Notes under the pieces: model-generated
What the model was told of the DNA's origin: nothing
What the model saw: the letters and a program-made list of their open reading frames with translations, nothing else
The model's database searches: none
Source of the DNA: Spirochaetaceae bacterium
Lineage (GTDB): Bacteria; Spirochaetota; Spirochaetia; Treponematales; Breznakiellaceae
DNA length: 5,512 bases
NCBI GenBank assembly: GCA_031283025.1
Contig: JAITCP010000027.1
Coordinates: forward strand, 1 to 5,512
Direction of reading: 5' to 3'
Part shown: piece by piece, positions 1 to 5,512 of the stretch
Position numbering within the stretch: position 1 is the first letter of the stretch
Layout of the letters: each line of letters opens with the position of its first letter
Translations under genes and position numbers: made by a program

Positions 1-1
1 A

Positions 2-739
2 GAATTTGAGCTACAGGGCAAAAACACAGCCATTGATATTGGCGTTATTAATTTTGATGTGGTGCGGCTTTTTGGGAATTTGCCCATAACTATTAACGGC
101 GAGCCTCCTGGTGATGATACTTCCACTGGTGACTATACTGTCAGGAAGATGAACATTTATATTCTGCCAAAACCCAGTGTTAGCGGCGGAGTGATTATAG
201 TGCCATCTTGGTCGGCTTATATTGCGCCAGACGGCAAGTGGGCTCTTAATATAGAACAGCCGGATTCAGAAAAATCACTGGAGTTTCATGTTGAGGTAAG
301 GCAGAACGGCGGCTATTTACGGAAAATGCTGATTACCGAAAATCCCATTACGGTTTTTGATACCGACAAAGAGATTGTTTTTGACGATTACCCAGGCGTG
401 GACTTAGATGCGTTTCATCTGTCGGGAACCATAGAAGCAGTTGCGCCCGGAACCGGCGATTCCCGGTATTTTGACATCAGATTTTTTCGTAAGGACGCTG
501 AACTAAACGGTGATTCTTATGATTGGAGTTTTTTGCTTAGCGATACAGATACGGGATGGAGCGCGTCCGGCAGGAAAGAATGGAAAACGACGATTCCGGC
601 TTTAGAACTTCCCCATGAACTTAAATACTCATTTTCGTTCTATAAGGGAGGGAATATGTACCGCGGCCATTCCGGTATAACGATTACCAGCGATACGGAT
701 TTAAGCAGCATCGATCTTGGTGTTTTTACTTTCCAATAA
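2..739 (+). CDS. C-terminal part of a tandem-repeat, beta-rich surface-type protein (5' end outside window)
   Basis: The frame is open from the first full codon at position 2 to TAA at 737-739 with no stop, so the gene starts upstream of the window. The GTG at 59 lies inside continuing coding sequence and has no ribosome binding site, so it is not the true start. About 245 codons are visible. They hold two related units of about 110 residues (from 62 and from 413) plus the tail of an earlier one, each made of alternating hydrophobic and polar residues as in beta-strands. No catalytic motif, membrane helix or signal peptide is visible in this part. The product is probably exported, and may be a lipoprotein, but the N-terminus that would show this is missing. 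Function unknown. The malQ gene follows 49 bases downstream on the same strand, with no terminator seen between them. Confidence 0.85.
   Translation, partial: EFELQGKNTAIDIGVINFDVVRLFGNLPITINGEPPGDDTSTGDYTVRKMNIYILPKPSVSGGVIIVPSWSAYIAPDGKWALNIEQPDSEKSLEFHVEVRQNGGYLRKMLITENPITVFDTDKEIVFDDYPGVDLDAFHLSGTIEAVAPGTGDSRYFDIRFFRKDAELNGDSYDWSFLLSDTDTGWSASGRKEWKTTIPALELPHELKYSFSFYKGGNMYRGHSGITITSDTDLSSIDLGVFTFQ
62..736 (+). repeat. Two tandem protein-level repeats of about 110 residues
   Basis: Unit 1 (62-412, 117 codons) and unit 2 (413-736, 108 codons) share the same order of landmarks. Each opens with a hydrophobic-L-x-G-x-hydrophobic strand (VRLFGNL and FHLSGTI). Each has a mid-unit tryptophan strand (WSAYI and WSFLL) and a second W-containing strand (KWALNI and EWKTTI). 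Each then has a long strand pair with a GG turn (RQNGGYLR and YKGGNMYR) and closes with an I-T-x-x-x-T-D segment before a V/I-D-L motif. Codons 2-61 end in AIDIGVINF, which matches the closing SIDLGVFTF of unit 2, so at least one more unit lies upstream. The similarity is at protein level only; no obvious DNA repeat is seen. The alignment was made by eye. Confidence 0.65.
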
Positions 740-788
740 GCCTATTCCAAACCCCGGTTTAGGGTTATACTGAATTGGGGGTATACGC

Positions 789-2792
789 ATGGCTAAAAAA
801 AACATTCCCGGGCAGGACAGGCTTATTGGTACGGTGGTTCCGGTCGGAGCGTTGCGTAGCAGCAAGAGCGCCGGAGTAGGCGAATTCCTTGACCTTGTCA
901 GTTTTGCAGACCTCTGCGTTGACATGGGGATAAAGTTGATTCAAATACTCCCGGTCAATGACACCGGCGATCAAAGTTCATCCTACTTCGCCCTTACCGC
1001 TTTTGCCCTGCATCCCCTGTATATCAGATTGAGCGCCCTGGAAGAAGCCGCCCCGTTTTCTGGAGAAATTGACGCTCTTAGGGAAAAGTTTGATGCGGCA
1101 AGCCGTTTCCCCTATAACCAGGTTCTTAAGGCAAAGATGGAACTTTTGCAGAAGATTTACCGGGCAAACATAGATAATATCAAGAAGAACGCCGGGCTTA
1201 TCGCATGGATAGAAGCAAATCCCTGGGTTAAGGCTTATGCGGTATACCGCAGAATTAAAACAGCCAATGAAGAAAGAAGCTGGAAAGAATGGGAACAGTA
1301 CCGCGAGGTAAGCGCCGAAGACATTACCGCGCTGTGGAATGATCCCGCTCTTAAGGGCGAACATTTTTTCTGGGCATGGCTGCAACAGGCCCTGGACCGG
1401 CAATTCTCCCAGGCGGCCCAGGCCATACGGGGCAAGGGGATTATGCTTCAAGGGGACATCCCCATTTTAATGAACGAAGATTCCTGCGATGTCTGGTCTA
1501 ACCCCGGTATTTTTCACGGCGATTTGTCCGCAGGAGTGCCTCCTGATATGTACAGCCCTACGGGTCAGAATTGGGGCTTTCCCATTTATAATTGGGAAGC
1601 TCAGGAACGGGACAATTACAGTTGGTGGAGGGCGCGGCTTAAGGCGGCGGAAAAGTATTACGATGCCTACCGGATCGATCATGTGCTGGGTTTTTTCCGT
1701 ATCTGGGCTTCTTCCCGTGCGGACAATTCTTCCATGCTTGGCAGGTATATTCCCTATGTGCCGGTAACCCGGCAGGAACTGGAGGAACTGGAGTTTGACG
1801 CGGAACGGATACGCTGGTTTTCCGTGCCTCATGTCCCTACCGGGGAAGTGTGGGACGGCATACGGAATAACCACAGCGGGTCATGCCCGGAAGAGGAAAT
1901 TGCGGCGGAGGCGGCGCAGGTTTTTGACCGCGCCCTGAACCGGATTGCCGGTGAGGAACTGTGGCTGTTCAAGGAAAATATTCAGGGGGAAAAGGACATT
2001 TCCGCCCTGGGGCTTTCTTCTGCGGCGGAAACGGCGCTGCTTTCGGCCTGGTATAACCGGCTTTTTATCGAATACGAGGAGGGGAATTTTTTCCCCGTTT
2101 GGTATTACCATGATTCCCGCGCCTATGCTTCACTTTCGGAAACGGAACGGGAAGGCATGGAAGAACTTCTTCTGGAACACAGTACCGTATCGGAAGCGAT
2201 CTGGGAAAAAGAAGGAAGCAAGCTGCTTTCGGTTTTATCCGAATCTTCTTCCATGCTCCCTTGTGCGGAGGATTTGGGAGCCGTGCCGGAGTGTGTTCCT
2301 TTAGTGCTTTCACGGCTGCATATTTTGGGGCTGCGGGTAATACGCTGGTTCCGCAGTTGGGATAAAAAAGATCAGCCCTACATACCCTTTGAGGAATACC
2401 CCGAACTTTCGGTCTGCGCTACTTCAGTTCACGACAGTTCTACCCTGAGGGAATGGTGGGATACCGAAGCGGATCAGGAATATTTTGCGGGTTTTATCGG
2501 CGTGCCTTCACTGCCCAAAGTGTATAACCCCGGTACGGCAAAGATCATCCTAAAGAATGCCGCCGCCGCCGCTTCCCGTTTCCGTGTTTTCCAGATTCAG
2601 GATTTGCTCCATTTATCCCAAAAATGGTACGCCAGAGACCCCGCCCAGGAAAGGATCAACGTGCCGGGCACTGTCAATGATTTTAACTGGACCTACCGGC
2701 TCCCCGCTTCCATTGATGAAATCCGCAAAGACACCGATCTGCTGCAAAGCGTTAGGGAATTGGCGGAAGTCAAACCGGAAAAAGGAAAGTAA
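789..2792 (+). CDS. malQ: 4-alpha-glucanotransferase (amylomaltase, GH77), DPE2-like subgroup
   Basis: This cytoplasmic enzyme transfers alpha-1,4-glucan segments between maltodextrins or other glucans and releases glucose; it acts in maltose and glycogen metabolism. The product is 667 residues. GH77 landmarks are in order: GTVVPVGALRS near residue 14, LPVNDTG at 54-60, the active-site loop GVPPDMYSPTGQNWG at 249-263, nucleophile D297 in YRIDHVLGF, acid/base E494 in AEDLG, D549 in VHDSSTLREW, and ERINVPGT at 621-628 near the C-terminus. D297 and E494 are 197 residues apart, against about 47 in Thermus amylomaltase, so there is an insertion of about 150 residues as in plant DPE2. The N-terminal CBM20 starch-binding domains of DPE2 are absent. 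ATG at 789 is preceded by GGGGG at 777-781 with a 7-base spacer, which supports this start. All catalytic acids are intact and the frame is unbroken. Whether it prefers maltose plus a polysaccharide acceptor, as DPE2 does, is inference. Confidence 0.95.
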   Translation: MAKKNIPGQDRLIGTVVPVGALRSSKSAGVGEFLDLVSFADLCVDMGIKLIQILPVNDTGDQSSSYFALTAFALHPLYIRLSALEEAAPFSGEIDALREKFDAASRFPYNQVLKAKMELLQKIYRANIDNIKKNAGLIAWIEANPWVKAYAVYRRIKTANEERSWKEWEQYREVSAEDITALWNDPALKGEHFFWAWLQQALDRQFSQAAQAIRGKGIMLQGDIPILMNEDSCDVWSNPGIFHGDLSAGVPPDMYSPTGQNWGFPIYNWEAQERDNYSWWRARLKAAEKYYDAYRIDHVLGFFRIWASSRADNSSMLGRYIPYVPVTRQELEELEFDAERIRWFSVPHVPTGEVWDGIRNNHSGSCPEEEIAAEAAQVFDRALNRIAGEELWLFKENIQGEKDISALGLSSAAETALLSAWYNRLFIEYEEGNFFPVWYYHDSRAYASLSETEREGMEELLLEHSTVSEAIWEKEGSKLLSVLSESSSMLPCAEDLGAVPECVPLVLSRLHILGLRVIRWFRSWDKKDQPYIPFEEYPELSVCATSVHDSSTLREWWDTEADQEYFAGFIGVPSLPKVYNPGTAKIILKNAAAAASRFRVFQIQDLLHLSQKWYARDPAQERINVPGTVNDFNWTYRLPASIDEIRKDTDLLQSVRELAEVKPEKGK

Positions 2793-2800
2793 CCGCAGAT

Positions 2801-2876
2801 ACAGGTGTAGTTTGCGATAATCTTTTTCTCTTATCGGGTGTAATCTTTACATTTTTCAATACTTATATTCACCTGT
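2801..2876. repeat. Nested inverted repeats and a short direct repeat in the malQ downstream gap
   Basis: The gap between malQ and the MCP-like frame (2793-2887) holds a perfect 7-base inverted pair, ACAGGTG at 2801-2807 and CACCTGT at 2870-2876. Inside it lies a 6-base pair, CGATAA at 2815-2820 and TTATCG at 2831-2836, with a 10-base loop. TAATCTTT occurs twice, at 2818-2825 and 2841-2848. Neither hairpin is GC-rich or followed by a T tract, so this is not a convincing intrinsic terminator. It could be an operator or a weak transcript end, or chance in AT-rich DNA. Confidence 0.35.
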
Positions 2877-2887
2877 GTGAGGTAAAA

Positions 2888-3022
2888 ATGAGAATAAAAT
2901 ATAAACTAGGCATTTTATTGGTAATTATCATAGCCATTATAGCGGCAAGGGTTTCTACAGTGCTGTTACTGCGGTTTTCCGGTATAAGCGTTGGTTTGAA
3001 TTACCGGAATGCCGGATATTAA
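2888..3022 (+). pseudogene. Truncated N-terminus of a probable methyl-accepting chemotaxis protein
   Basis: A 44-codon frame starts with ATG at 2888, with GAGG at 2879-2882 and a 5-base spacer, and ends in TAA at 3020-3022. The product begins with a short basic stretch (MRIKYK), then an uninterrupted hydrophobic helix at about residues 7-29, then RFSGISVGLNYRNAGY. In composition and order this resembles the first membrane helix and start of the periplasmic region of spirochaetal MCPs, as I remember that family. The sensor domain, second helix, HAMP and signalling domains are all missing, and the frame ends 6 bases before the stop of the convergent ATPase gene, so no room remains for them. The likeliest reading is a gene remnant left by deletion or rearrangement. 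A genuine small single-pass membrane protein is the alternative, since its start signals look intact. Confidence 0.55.
2977..3009. repeat. 8-base inverted repeat near the convergent gene ends
   Basis: TTCCGGTA at 2977-2984 and TACCGGAA at 3002-3009 form a perfect 8-base stem with a 17-base loop. A second copy of CCGG at 3012-3015 can also pair locally with 3004-3007. The structure lies between the end of the MCP-like frame and the end of the ABC operon. No T tract follows on either strand, so it is at best a weak terminator or an RNA 3'-end stabiliser. Confidence 0.3.
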
Positions 3023-3028
3023 AAATGG

Positions 3029-3805
3029 CTACAGTACGCTCTGAAGAAATTGCCGGGTACGTTCGTGTGCCGGGCTGGTAAATATTTTTTCCGGTTTGTC
3101 CATTTCCAGAATTGCGCCGTCAAACATCACAACAACTTTATCCGCCGCTTCACGGGCAAAACCCATCTCGTGGGTTACTACCAGCATAGTCATACCCGCC
3201 TGGGCAAGGCCCTTCATAACAGAGAGGACTTCCCCCACCAGTTCCGGGTCCAGGGCGCTTGTGGGCTCGTCAAAAAGCATGATCTTGGGTTCCATGGCGA
3301 GGGAGCGGGCAATGGCAACCCGCTGCTGCTGGCCCCCGGAAAGCTGGGAAGGATACGCGTGCACCTTGTCAGAAAGCCCCACCCGGTCAAGAAGCTGCAG
3401 GGCCTTTTCTTTTGCTTCGGCGGGAGGGATTTTCTTTACCTGTACCGGAGCCAGCATAAGGTTTTCCAGTACCGTCTTATGGGGAAAAAGGTTAAAGTTT
3501 TGAAAGACCATCCCTACTTCCAAAAGGGAATCGTTTAATTCCTGGTGGGAAAGATGGATCGTGTTTACCCCGTTGGTACAATCAAAGAGCAGTTTGTCTT
3601 CTATGTAAATTTTCCCCGCATCAATGGTTTCCAGCCTGTTCAATGTCCGCAGGTAGGTAGATTTTCCCGCTCCGGAAGGGCCGATAATGCAGACCACTTC
3701 TTTCTGTTCCACCGTCAATGAAACGCCCTTGAGCACCTCCAGCGGGCCCTTGCCGTTTTTGCCGTGGAAGGTTTTGCATATATCAACAGTCTTTATCATG
3801 GACAT
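3029..3805 (-). CDS. Polar amino-acid ABC transporter, ATP-binding protein (GlnQ/HisP family)
   Basis: This is the cytoplasmic ATPase subunit of an amino-acid importer; two copies would bind the permease and power uptake. The 258-residue product has every motif: Walker A GPSGAGKST at 42-50, Q-loop Q102 in VFQNFNLFPH, signature LSGGQ at 155-159, Walker B IMLFDEP at 175-181 with catalytic E180, D-loop SALD at 183-186 and switch histidine H212. The C-terminal PAHERTRQFL is usual for the family. About 20 extra residues at 76-97 precede VGMVFQ, as in HisP-type members. The start was chosen as ATG 3805, because AGGCGG at 3813-3818 lies 7 bases upstream. A TTG at 3811 would leave only 1 base, and ATG at 3799 would leave 13. 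It is the last gene of the operon, starting 11 bases after the permease stop. The exact substrate cannot be told from this subunit. Confidence 0.95.
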   Translation of the reverse strand: MSMIKTVDICKTFHGKNGKGPLEVLKGVSLTVEQKEVVCIIGPSGAGKSTYLRTLNRLETIDAGKIYIEDKLLFDCTNGVNTIHLSHQELNDSLLEVGMVFQNFNLFPHKTVLENLMLAPVQVKKIPPAEAKEKALQLLDRVGLSDKVHAYPSQLSGGQQQRVAIARSLAMEPKIMLFDEPTSALDPELVGEVLSVMKGLAQAGMTMLVVTHEMGFAREAADKVVVMFDGAILEMDKPEKIFTSPAHERTRQFLQSVL

Positions 3806-3812
3806 CTGCAAA

Positions 3813-3818
3813 CCGCCT
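3813..3818 (-). promoter_or_regulatory. Ribosome binding site of the ATPase gene, overlapping the permease stop codon
   Basis: On the minus strand AGGCGG lies 7 bases before the ATG at 3805 and shares bases with the permease stop TAG (3819-3817). Ribosomes finishing the permease would therefore sit on this site, which suggests translational coupling of the two subunits. It also decides the ATPase start in favour of ATG 3805. Confidence 0.6.
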
Positions 3819-4476
3819 ATAGGTAAACCGAGTATTTTTTTTCCAGTTTATGAAAGATAAATGAAAAAACCGCAGTGATGATCAGGTAAAGGATCATTGC
3901 CGGTATATACACCATGGACGATGCCGTGGAAGACTGAATGGAACGGGTCTGCTTGGTTATATCGGTAAGGGCGATGATCGAAACCAGGGATACATCCTTA
4001 AGCATCATGATAAATTCATTCCCTACGGGGGGAATAAGACGGCGGATCGATTGGGGAATGATCACAAGGGACATGGTTTGGGCATAGGACATACGCAGGG
4101 CTTTGGCCGCCTCGAACTGGCCCTTGTCTATGCTCTGAATCGCCGCACGAATAATTTCTGCGCAATAAGCCGCTGAATTAAGGGTAAAAGCGATAAAGGC
4201 GGCAACAAAACGGTTGTTTAACGTTAAAACGGGGCTGATCATGGGAAGCCCAAAGTAGATAAAGTAAAGCTGCATAAGGAGGGGCGTGCCCCGAAAAAAG
4301 AAAATATATGCGGAACATATCCGGTTAGGTATGAAATGTTTGGACATCTTTCCCAAAGCAAGGAAAAGGCTTAACACCAGTCCCGCAGATACCGAAAGGA
4401 TCGTCAGGGAAATGGTAACTTTAGCGCCCTCAAGAAGCGGGGGAATCCATTTGATTATTCTTTCTATCGTATCCAT
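3817..4476 (-). CDS. Polar amino-acid ABC transporter, permease (HisM/GlnP family)
   Basis: This inner-membrane channel subunit of the importer is 219 residues long, normal for the family. Hydrophobic segments lie at about 20-42, 54-78, 89-111, 155-172 and 188-208. FFRGTPLLMQLYFIYFGLP at 60-78 is the usual family motif. The EAA loop that contacts the ATPase starts at EAAKALRMS (122-130) and runs through IPQSIRRLIPP to residue 150. ATG at 4476 is preceded by AGGG (4485-4488) with an 8-base spacer, after a 32-base gap from the binding-protein stop. The operon has only one permease gene, so the channel is inferred to be a homodimer, unlike HisQM-type heterodimers. The frame is intact and no key motif is missing. 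Confidence 0.94.
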   Translation of the reverse strand: MDTIERIIKWIPPLLEGAKVTISLTILSVSAGLVLSLFLALGKMSKHFIPNRICSAYIFFFRGTPLLMQLYFIYFGLPMISPVLTLNNRFVAAFIAFTLNSAAYCAEIIRAAIQSIDKGQFEAAKALRMSYAQTMSLVIIPQSIRRLIPPVGNEFIMMLKDVSLVSIIALTDITKQTRSIQSSTASSMVYIPAMILYLIITAVFSFIFHKLEKKYSVYL

Positions 4477-4508
4477 AATAGATTCCCTGCTTCCTTAGGT
4501 TTGCCCGC

Positions 4509-5318
4509 TTACCAGAGGGAAGAAACTACATCGGTTCCGAATATCCTCATGGAAATTCTCGGAAGAGTTCCGTCGGCAAAAAGTTCATTCAGCGCGGTAT
4601 TCAGAGCGTTGGTAAGGGCGTCATTCCCCTTTTTCAGGCAGATGGCCAATACCTCGTCATTGCTGACTTCACCGCTGACTTCAAAGGGGTTTCCCGGCTT
4701 GGACAGATAATCGGCGGCCACTACGCTGTCTACCAGGATTACATCGGCCCGGTTCAAGGTAAGTTCATCAAAGCAGTTCATCACCTTGTCAAAACGGTAT
4801 ACCTCGTTAATTTTAAGCCCGGTACTTCTTTCCCATTCCTGAAACAGTTCGTCGGAAGTGGTTTCACCCTGGAAGGTAAGGCGCAGGCCCTGAATTTCCT
4901 CCAAATTCTTGGGTTTTGCAGAAGCATCCTTGCGGACTATCAAAAGCTGGGAATTAACCACGTATGGCCTTGTAAAGTTGTATCTTTTCGCCCGTTCTTC
5001 CGTATAGGTTACCGAAGACATAATACAGTCGTATTTATCTGTCTCCACCCCGGCAAAAATCCCGTCCCAGGCGGTATCAACATATTCCACCTGAAGCCCC
5101 AACTTGTCTGCCAGCGCTTTAGCCATCTCCACATCAAAGCCGATGGGGGTTTTACCGTCTTCAGCAAAGTATTCCATGGGGGGGTAGCCGATTTCCATAC
5201 CCACCATTAGAAATCCCTTCTTCATGGTAAGTTCTCCCCGTTCGACCTTGGGTTTGCAAGCCGCCAGACAAATCAAAACCGCAATGCCCAGCAGGGCGAT
5301 TTTCATGCTTTTCATCAT
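4509..5318 (-). CDS. Amino-acid ABC transporter substrate-binding lipoprotein (SBP family 3)
   Basis: This extracytoplasmic solute-binding protein captures an amino acid and delivers it to the permease. The N-terminus MMKSMKIALLGIAVLICLAAC is a lipoprotein signal peptide with lipobox LAAC; C21 would be lipidated after cleavage. The mature part follows the family-3 pattern: GYPPMEYF at 44-51, GFDVEMAKALADKLG at 60-74, and YDCIMSSVTYTEERAKRYNFT at 96-116. R109 corresponds to the arginine that holds the ligand carboxylate in LAO/HisJ-type proteins. D197 in ILVDSVVAADYL corresponds to the aspartate that holds the alpha-amino group. Both are present, so an alpha-amino acid ligand is likely; which one is not readable. 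AAGGAG at 5323-5328 lies 4 bases from ATG 5318 and 7 from ATG 5315, so the true start could be the second methionine. It is the first gene of the operon. Confidence 0.94.
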   Translation of the reverse strand: MMKSMKIALLGIAVLICLAACKPKVERGELTMKKGFLMVGMEIGYPPMEYFAEDGKTPIGFDVEMAKALADKLGLQVEYVDTAWDGIFAGVETDKYDCIMSSVTYTEERAKRYNFTRPYVVNSQLLIVRKDASAKPKNLEEIQGLRLTFQGETTSDELFQEWERSTGLKINEVYRFDKVMNCFDELTLNRADVILVDSVVAADYLSKPGNPFEVSGEVSNDEVLAICLKKGNDALTNALNTALNELFADGTLPRISMRIFGTDVVSSLW

Positions 5319-5347
5319 TATTCTCCTTATTAAAGTTAACTGGGAAA

Positions 5348-5376
5348 AGTATAATGGTTTGGTTTATATTCGTCAA
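5348..5376 (-). promoter_or_regulatory. Near-consensus sigma-70 promoter for the amino-acid ABC operon
   Basis: Read on the minus strand, TTGACG (5376-5371) is followed after exactly 17 bases by TATACT (5353-5348). Each box matches the consensus at five of six positions. The predicted transcript start is near 5341, giving a leader of only about 22 bases before the ATG at 5318. That leaves no room for a riboswitch or attenuator, so any control would act at initiation. No clear operator palindrome is seen over the promoter. Confidence 0.75.
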
Positions 5377-5408
5377 TGAGTGGGCGGGAGCCGACAGGGC
5401 AACAGCAC

Positions 5409-5512
5409 TTACTCTCCGAAGAGGACTTTGTGTAAAAAATCAAGGTTAAGACCGGCTCTAAACATTTTCCGTTTAATGCTTACCCGTTTGCCTGCGTCAA
5501 TGGCTCGCAACC
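5409..5512 (-). CDS. C-terminal 33 codons of an unidentified gene (5' end outside window)
   Basis: Reading the minus strand from 5510, one frame stays open to TAA at 5411-5409. It encodes LRAIDAGKRVSIKRKMFRAG followed by LNLDFLHKVLFGE. The other two minus frames hit stops early. The mix of charged and hydrophobic residues, with a basic patch then an amphipathic end, looks like a real protein tail rather than a chance frame. I do not recognise the family. The gene shares the strand of the ABC operon and ends about 33 bases before its -35 box, with no intrinsic terminator seen between, so some read-through is possible. Confidence 0.6.
   Translation of the reverse strand, partial: LRAIDAGKRVSIKRKMFRAGLNLDFLHKVLFGE

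Noticed and set aside
765..770. TATACT as a -10 box for malQ
   Set aside because: No recognisable -35 sequence lies 16-18 bases upstream and the transcript start would fall close to the ribosome binding site.
978..1451. 157-codon minus-strand frame inside malQ
   Set aside because: It lies wholly antisense to a gene with intact GH77 motifs and shows no recognisable domain or ribosome binding site.
2559..2570. GCC x4 run in malQ as a phase-variable repeat
   Set aside because: Trinucleotide changes keep the frame and simply encode alanines in a helix; four copies is short.
2813..2820. Sigma-28 type -10 box (TGCGATAA) for the MCP-like frame
   Set aside because: It matches GCCGATAA at six of eight positions, but no TAAA-like -35 element lies at the required distance upstream.
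2846..2869. Sigma-70 promoter from TTTACA (2846-2851) and TATATT (2864-2869)
   Set aside because: The spacer would be only 12 bases, too short for a working promoter.
2977..3015. Intrinsic terminator between the convergent gene ends
   Set aside because: The 8-base stem and extra CCGG copy are real, but no run of T follows on either strand and the loop is 17 bases, so it was listed only as an inverted repeat.
3023..3069. Continuation of the MCP remnant in a shifted frame past the stop
   Set aside because: A shifted frame reads on for some codons with vague MCP-like residues, but this DNA encodes the standard C-terminus of the ATPase on the other strand, so the likeness is probably chance.
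3050..3538. 162-codon plus-strand frame across the ATPase gene
   Set aside because: It is the antisense shadow of a fully motif-complete ATPase; its composition does not look like a protein.
5380..5512. Plus-strand open frame at the right edge
   Set aside because: It overlaps the more protein-like minus frame, has no ribosome binding site and has atypical residue content.

Overview
The window reads as an ordinary chromosomal segment of a spirochaete, most likely a gut-type Treponema. This is an inference from protein character, not a database match. It rests on roughly balanced base composition, a cell-surface-type protein built of tandem beta-rich repeats, a short remnant that looks like the start of a Treponema-style methyl-accepting chemotaxis protein (MCP), and a disproportionating enzyme of the DPE2 type.

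Layout, left to right. Positions 2-739 (+) are the C-terminal end of a repeat protein that begins outside the window. After 49 bases comes an intact 4-alpha-glucanotransferase (malQ, 789-2792, +). All three GH77 catalytic acids are present, along with a large insertion between the first two that marks the DPE2-like subgroup. Positions 2793-3028 hold no full-length gene. They contain an AT-rich stretch with nested inverted repeats and a 44-codon frame with a good ribosome binding site, which resembles only the N-terminal membrane anchor of an MCP. That frame stops 6 bases before the end of a convergent operon.

The operon is on the minus strand, transcribed from about 5341 down to 3029. It encodes a complete polar amino-acid ABC importer in the order substrate-binding lipoprotein (4509-5318), permease (3817-4476), ATPase (3029-3805). 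A near-consensus sigma-70 promoter (-35 at 5371-5376, -10 at 5348-5353, 17-base spacer) sits just upstream. The binding lipoprotein would capture an amino acid outside the inner membrane, a permease dimer would form the channel, and the ATPase dimer would power uptake. The exact amino acid cannot be read from the sequence.

Beyond the promoter, at 5409-5512 (-), is the last 33 codons of another minus-strand gene that runs out of the window; I do not recognise it. I see no mobile element, CRISPR array, tRNA or rRNA. No clearly new multi-gene system is present. The most unusual points are the isolated MCP N-terminus, the compact DPE2-like MalQ and the repeat architecture of the left-hand protein.
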